A DNA stretch of 27,869 bases, taken from positions 1 through 27,869 of the forward strand of contig CAYJEV010000016.1 of assembly GCA_964369265.1 (NCBI GenBank). Direction: 5' to 3'. Below, one piece after another: positions 23,809 through 27,869 of the stretch (positions within the stretch are counted from its first letter, which is position 1; every line of letters begins with the position of its first letter). A program made the translations under genes and the position numbers. Under the pieces are notes generated by a model. The model searched no databases and was not told where the DNA came from. It saw only the letters and a list, made by a program, of their open reading frames with translations. The stretch comes from DAMCAP01 sp964369265. GTDB lineage: Bacteria; Bacillota; Clostridia; Oscillospirales; Ruminococcaceae.

Positions 23809-24558
23809 CTAGTTAGAAATAATGTTGTAGTAACACTCATTTTTCTTAGGAGTGGAGCAAGATTTCTTCAGTTTTAGCTCGACCATGAACAGGATAGGCT
23901 TTGAAATATTCCGAGCTTTTTCTGGGCATACCTCAACACATCTCATGCAGACAATGCAGGAGGGACCTGTTTCTTTTGGGCTGGATTTTGGAATTGTCGC
24001 AACAGGACAGGCAGAAGCGCAGGTCCCACAAGATACACATTTGCTGTTAGCTTTTGGCTTAATAGGAAGCCCAGGAAAGTCTATGTATGGTGTGTTGCCT
24101 TTGACATTGAAGCCACTATCCAAGCTAGTGTTAGCGAGGATTTCGGCAAAGGAGGCGAGATCTCTTCTATCTTCGGCATTTGGTCTGCCTTTACCAAACT
24201 TTCTAATAAGCGAATGTTCGGTTACTGCTGCAATTGCCATCACCACATTAAATCCAGAGTTTGTCGCCTCATTTTTGAGCTCAAGCAAGGCATCATCATA
24301 ATCTCGATTACCAAAGGTTGCAATGACAACAGCTTTTGCTCCGTTTGCTCTGATATTTTTTAGCCGCTCAATAAACACACTTACAATTCGTCCACCAAAA
24401 ACAGGGGCAGCTATTATAACAGTTTCGTCTTTAGAAAAGGTGTGAGAATGATGTTTTGATAGCTCAATATCGTTTTCAATTTCAAAATCTTTTGTAAAAG
24501 CTGTTAGCACTTTTTTTGTTCCGCCTGTTGGGCTTAAATAAACTAAAGAAACTTTCAT
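23809..24558 (-). CDS. Flavodoxin / 2[4Fe-4S] ferredoxin fusion (EFR1-type)
   Basis: Predicted cytoplasmic electron-transfer protein. The start is ATG at 24558 (MKVSLVYLSPTGGTKK), preceded by GGAGG; the longer frame from 24606 lacks a site. The 249-residue product has an N-terminal flavodoxin domain with the FMN phosphate loop SPTGGTKK (9-16) and the APVFGGRI segment. Near the C terminus are two [4Fe-4S] motifs: Cys174, 177, 180, 184 and Cys201, 204, 207, 211. Two further Cys (234, 242) lie in the basic tail. Proteins of this kind are common in Clostridia as low-potential carriers; the partner enzyme is unknown. It is 64 nt downstream of the aminotransferase gene on the same strand. Confidence 0.93.
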   Translation of the reverse strand: MKVSLVYLSPTGGTKKVLTAFTKDFEIENDIELSKHHSHTFSKDETVIIAAPVFGGRIVSVFIERLKNIRANGAKAVVIATFGNRDYDDALLELKNEATNSGFNVVMAIAAVTEHSLIRKFGKGRPNAEDRRDLASFAEILANTSLDSGFNVKGNTPYIDFPGLPIKPKANSKCVSCGTCASACPVATIPKSSPKETGPSCIVCMRCVEVCPEKARNISKPILFMVELKLKKSCSTPKKNECYYNIISN

Positions 24559-24622
24559 GCAACCTCCATGATATACCATTAGTATAATCAAATGTTTAAT
24601 ATACAAAAATCGAGTTATTTTG

Positions 24623-25807
24623 TTAGGAAATGACCTTTTTTGTTAGCTCACCAAGAATCTTGACACCTTTAATAATCTGCTCTTCATTTGGAGAAGCGAA
24701 GTTCATTCTGAAGCTTGAAGATGCACCACCATTAGCTAAAAATGCAGAACCAGGAACAATTACAACCCCTGCCTCAATAGCAGCCTTGCAGAATTCGTCG
24801 GCATTCATATTGTTTGGAAGAGTGCCCATGATGAACATACCGCCATCTGGCTCAGTGATTTTAACTTCTGGGTGGAACTGCTTTTTAATCTCAGACACCA
24901 TCAAGTCACACTTCTTTTTATATATGTTGCAAGCATTTTTAATATGCCCTTCAATATCATATTTTGCCATAAATTCATAGCAGATATGTTGGAAAAGAAC
25001 ATTAGTGTTAACGTCTGTCACTTCTTTAGTAACAGCTGCTTTTTCTAAAAGTGATGGGTGCATAACCATGAAGCCAACTCTAAAAGAAGGCGCCATTATC
25101 TTTGAAAAGCTTCCGCAATAAATTACAAGGCCAACATCATCAAGGCTCTTAATTGTTGGGATATGCTCGCCCTTAAATCTAAGCTCACCATAAGGATTAT
25201 CCTCCATAATTGGCACATTAAACTTTTTAGCAAGCTCATACATCTTCTTTCTCTTCTCTAGGCTCATTGTAATTCCTGATGGATTTTGGAAAGTTGGGAT
25301 GGTGTAAATAAAGCTTGCATTTGGGTTTTCAGCTAAAGCAGCTTCGAGTTTTTCCATGTTCATTCCATCATTGTCCATTGGAACTCCAACAAGCTTTGCG
25401 CCCATTGCTTTAAAAGAATTTAGGCAGCCAACGAAGGATGGTTCTTCGCAGATAACAACATCGCCCTCATTTACTAAGCATCTTGCTAATATGTCAGCAG
25501 CTTGTTGAGCTCCGGAGGTTATTAGGATTTCGTTAATTTCAGTATTGCAAAGATTTTTCTTCGCTAAGTATGTTTTTAGTTCATTTCTAAGAGGAGTATA
25601 TCCTTCGCTTAGTCCGTATAAAAGCATGCTATTAACTTGTTCTTTTAATGCTTTTTCGGATATCTCTCTAATTGCTTCAATAGGGAAGGTTACAGGGTCT
25701 GGATTGCCGCCACCAAAAGGGATAGTATCTGGGCTTGCAAGCTTGAAAAGAGCTCTAATAGCAGAGCCTTTTGTATGTTTCATTCGATTAGATATTCTGA
25801 ATTCCAT
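24623..25807 (-). CDS. PLP-dependent aminotransferase, class I/II
   Basis: Fold-type I aminotransferase of 394 residues. Visible motifs are YGLSEGYTPLRNEL (64-77), the PTFQNPSG motif (171-178), EDNPYGELRF (202-211, with Asp203 and Tyr206) and the PLP Schiff-base lysine in SFSK (Lys236). The C-terminal SSFRMNF carries the carboxylate-binding Arg. The sequence belongs to the group containing 2-aminoadipate and aromatic or branched-chain aminotransferases and the enzyme half of MocR regulators. There is no N-terminal DNA-binding domain, so it is an enzyme. Substrate not determined. Start ATG at 25807 with AAGGAG upstream and a good promoter. Confidence 0.94.
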   Translation of the reverse strand: MEFRISNRMKHTKGSAIRALFKLASPDTIPFGGGNPDPVTFPIEAIREISEKALKEQVNSMLLYGLSEGYTPLRNELKTYLAKKNLCNTEINEILITSGAQQAADILARCLVNEGDVVICEEPSFVGCLNSFKAMGAKLVGVPMDNDGMNMEKLEAALAENPNASFIYTIPTFQNPSGITMSLEKRKKMYELAKKFNVPIMEDNPYGELRFKGEHIPTIKSLDDVGLVIYCGSFSKIMAPSFRVGFMVMHPSLLEKAAVTKEVTDVNTNVLFQHICYEFMAKYDIEGHIKNACNIYKKKCDLMVSEIKKQFHPEVKITEPDGGMFIMGTLPNNMNADEFCKAAIEAGVVIVPGSAFLANGGASSSFRMNFASPNEEQIIKGVKILGELTKKVIS

Positions 25808-25838
25808 AGTGTAACTCCTTTTTAAATTTATTAGATAT

Positions 25839-25867
25839 ATTATACTATTATTTTCTGTTTAGTGCAA
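25839..25867 (-). promoter_or_regulatory. Promoter for the aminotransferase gene
   Basis: On the minus strand TTGCAC (25867-25862), a 17-nt spacer and TATAAT (25844-25839), about 32 nt before the start codon. The perfect -10 and correct spacing make it convincing despite the moderate -35. Confidence 0.7.
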
Positions 25868-25913
25868 TAAAAATAATAGGTTATAGAAAAATATTCCTTG
25901 CAAAACTAGTAAT

Positions 25914-26699
25914 TTATTCTAAATCCTCTTTTTCTATAACGAATAAATGAGCCTCGTTATCATTTGGGAAGGTGGTTGGTGTATTCCACACACCCTCAGT
26001 TAACACTATATTCTCAACACCTAAAGCTTTTAGTGCTTCGATTGAGTATGTATAGCCAATATTGCCTTCGGCTTTTGCATCAAATCTTTCCTCTTGACCA
26101 ATGACTGTGATTTTTTGGTTGACACCAATATTTTTATAAAAGCCATCTTCTCTAGCCTTAGAAGCCTTTAGATATTCGTCTAATATGGCTTTTTGTTCAG
26201 CTGGTATCCCTTCATACGCTTCTTCGTCTTGGGTTGCGCCTCCATGAAATCCCAGCAGAGAATCAGGGCTTAGGTATAAGGTTTTGGCAGCGAGGGCAAC
26301 ATAGTTAGCAGCGGATGAGAAGGCAGTGTTTCTAATTTCAACATCTAACCCTTTTTCATGTATAAAATCGCCTAAGTCCATGCCGTTATTTATTTCTCCA
26401 CCCAAAGAGTTAAGTACAATTCGACTTATATTATCTGTGTAAAGCTCCTTAACTTTCTGAATAGAATCCTCATGGATATCTCCATCGTAAAAGATGTAAT
26501 CCCCTTCAACATACACCTGCGCAGCGACTAAAGGCTGCAACTCTTCACTCTCTGGGCTATTCATATCCTCGCTGCTAGAGGCAGTTTGAGCTTCAGACAT
26601 TGATGATTGAGAGGCTTGTTCATTGATACTATTACATGCCACAAAGGCAGTTGTTGCTAATAAACATACTAGCAAAGTTTTGATAGTTTTGTTATTCAT
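25914..26699 (-). CDS. Predicted lipoprotein with a ClpP-like serine protease domain
   Basis: The 261-residue product begins with a short basic end, a hydrophobic segment and Cys22 in the context FVAC, an imperfect lipobox (Phe at -3), so a lipid-anchored extracellular protein is likely. A Ser/Glu-rich linker (about 23-57) follows. The rest has the ClpP/crotonase-fold pattern: NSLGGEINNG (97-106), then Ser128/Ser129 in AFSSAANYVALAA, where ClpP relatives have the nucleophile, and His152 in GFHGG. It resembles the secreted ClpP-like COG3904 group by eye; the third catalytic residue is not assigned. Start ATG at 26699 with GGAGAA. A TTGACA at 26770-26765 (minus strand) may belong to its promoter, but no good -10 follows. 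Substrate unknown. Confidence 0.85.
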   Translation of the reverse strand: MNNKTIKTLLVCLLATTAFVACNSINEQASQSSMSEAQTASSSEDMNSPESEELQPLVAAQVYVEGDYIFYDGDIHEDSIQKVKELYTDNISRIVLNSLGGEINNGMDLGDFIHEKGLDVEIRNTAFSSAANYVALAAKTLYLSPDSLLGFHGGATQDEEAYEGIPAEQKAILDEYLKASKAREDGFYKNIGVNQKITVIGQEERFDAKAEGNIGYTYSIEALKALGVENIVLTEGVWNTPTTFPNDNEAHLFVIEKEDLE

Positions 26700-26901
26700 A
26701 ATATTTCTCCATTCTTTAGTTATTTTATATGAGGTTTATATAAACTTATAATAAAACTTAAATATGTCAAAATAGAGTTGTTTATGTGATAAGAGAATAA
26801 ATTTTATTATTGGCAGTAATAGTAATAAGGTGAGCTGATAGAGAGTTTTGCAATAATTTAAAGATAAAAAATGGTAAATTATCATAATTCCTCGAAAATT
26901 A

Positions 26902-26930
26902 TTGACAATATAAAGACTTTATACTATTAT
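26902..26930 (+). promoter_or_regulatory. Promoter of rex
   Basis: TTGACA (26902-26907), a 17-nt spacer and TATTAT (26925-26930), 11 of 12 matches. The leader is about 85 nt. I see no clear Rex operator (TTGTTAA with a matching inverted half) over it. Confidence 0.8.
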
Positions 26931-27021
26931 TATTGTATGTTAAACCAAAATTATTGTTGGTTATTCTAGGGTTAATCCGAATCAGATTATATCGGTCACC
27001 CTAATGTAGATGGAGGTAAGT

Positions 27022-27657
27022 ATGTCTAAAAATACAGGTGTTTCTATTGCAGTTGTTCGCAGGCTTCCAAGATACTATCGATACTTAGGGGAGCTATTAG
27101 AGAGAGGGGTCGATAGAGTATCTTCAAAAGTCCTTGCGGATATGCTAAATTTAACTGCATCTCAAATAAGGCAAGATTTTAACTGTTTTGGCGGCTTTGG
27201 ACAGCAAGGATATGGCTATAATGTTTCAGCGCTTAGGGCAGAGATAAAAAACATTCTTTCTTTATCGGAGCAGTATGATACTATAATCATTGGTGCTGGT
27301 AACTTAGGTAAGGCTTTTGTAAAGCATATGGACTTTTCAGGCAATGGCTTCAATGTTGTGGCTGTTTTTGATAACAATGAGAAGATTATTGGAACTAATG
27401 TTGGCGGTGTAACTGTTAGAGATAGCGCAGAAATGGAGGAGTTTTGTTATAAATACACTCCTAAAATGGCTGTTATTTGTGTTCCAGAATCTGCTGCACA
27501 AAAGGTTATAACCTCCCTAATTAGTTATGGGATTGAAGCGTTTTGGAACTTTTCTCATTACGATATAGCTCTTTACCATAAGGATATTCTTGTTGAGAAT
27601 GTGCATTTAGGAGACAGCCTAATGACACTTTGCTATAGAATTTCAGAACAAGAGTAA
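27022..27657 (+). CDS. rex: Redox-sensing transcriptional repressor Rex
   Basis: Rex is a homodimeric repressor that senses the NADH/NAD+ ratio and controls fermentation and respiration genes. The 211-residue product has an N-terminal winged-helix domain (RLPRYYRYLGELLERGVDRV, SSKVLADMLNLTASQIRQD) followed by FGGFGQQGYGYNV and a Rossmann domain with GAGNLGKAF (91-99). A domain-swapped C-terminal helix follows. The start is ATG at 27022 because GGAGG (27012-27016) is 5 nt before it; the ATG at 27010 overlaps that site. It is transcribed alone; its targets are not visible here. Confidence 0.97.
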   Translation: MSKNTGVSIAVVRRLPRYYRYLGELLERGVDRVSSKVLADMLNLTASQIRQDFNCFGGFGQQGYGYNVSALRAEIKNILSLSEQYDTIIIGAGNLGKAFVKHMDFSGNGFNVVAVFDNNEKIIGTNVGGVTVRDSAEMEEFCYKYTPKMAVICVPESAAQKVITSLISYGIEAFWNFSHYDIALYHKDILVENVHLGDSLMTLCYRISEQE

Positions 27658-27700
27658 AAAAGTTATTTTGCAATTTTCCAAAAGAAATACTTGCAATTAT

Positions 27701-27728
27701 AGAAGAAAAATTGTGATATTTTTCTTCT
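27701..27728 (+). terminator. AT-rich hairpin after rex
   Basis: AGAAGAAAAAT (27701-27711), loop TGTGAT, ATTTTTCTTCT (27718-27728): a perfect 11-bp stem with few GC pairs and the T run inside the 3' arm. A modest terminator is possible. Confidence 0.45.
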
Positions 27729-27869
27729 GACTATGTATCATTTGTTAAAATTGTTATATATTGTATGTTGAAATTTAATATAATATAAATGTGTTATAAA
27801 AGTTTATTTGTTAGAATTAGCGAAAATAATTTGTTATTATCTTCTCGACATTTTGTGACAAACTTTGCC

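Noticed and set aside
26734..26745. 12-bp palindrome GTTTATATAAAC between the lipoprotein gene and rex
   Set aside because: Pure AT-rich symmetry of this length is common by chance in this DNA, and it matches no promoter position clearly.

Overview
The window looks like a piece of a draft, AT-rich genome from a Bacillota (Firmicutes) anaerobe, most likely class Clostridia. The evidence is the low GC content, strong AGGAGG-type ribosome binding sites, near-consensus sigma-A promoters, GTG and TTG starts, a Rex redox repressor, a flavodoxin-ferredoxin fusion and the Firmicutes-type order rimP-nusA-ylxR-ylxQ-infB-rbfA-nrnA-truB-ribF-rpsO-pnp. Three runs of exactly 100 N (3057-3156, 14106-14205, 15495-15594) are scaffold gaps of unknown true size. 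Two of them fall inside real genes (nusA and infB) and create false frameshifts there.

Layout. 1-737 has no convincing gene but holds several hairpins and the prfC promoter. prfC (release factor 3) is followed by an unrecognised 215-codon gene that stops at the first gap. After the gap come a PAP2-family membrane phosphatase (- strand) and a small two-helix membrane protein (+) with a perfect consensus promoter. A divergent EF-G-like GTPase (-) follows. It shares an upstream region with an M14 zinc carboxypeptidase-like gene (+), which is followed by a GNAT acetyltransferase. Next is a self-contained two-gene cassette of unknown function (9446-10621) with its own promoter and terminator, then a ComM/YifB AAA+ protein (-).

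12354-23779 is one long, collinear block for translation and RNA metabolism. It contains a leader with an attenuator-like hairpin, rimP, nusA, ylxR/rnpM, an L7Ae-like gene, infB, rbfA, nrnA, truB, ribF, an internal promoter with an rpsO leader, rpsO, a terminator, and pnp with a bidirectional terminator. The proteins cover 30S maturation (RimP, RbfA), transcription elongation (NusA), initiation (IF2), tRNA modification (TruB), S15, and RNA turnover (NrnA, PNPase).

23809-26699 (- strand) holds a flavodoxin/ferredoxin protein, a fold-type I aminotransferase and a lipoprotein with a ClpP-like domain. rex (+) closes the window behind a good promoter, followed by about 210 bases of AT-rich non-coding sequence.

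I do not see a clear, wholly new system. The items most worth a second look are the 15-residue repeats in the IF2 N-terminal region and the overlapping contig ends around two gaps. The EF-G paralogue with substituted GTPase motifs and palindromes in its leader, the unknown two-gene cassette, and the ClpP-like lipoprotein also deserve attention.
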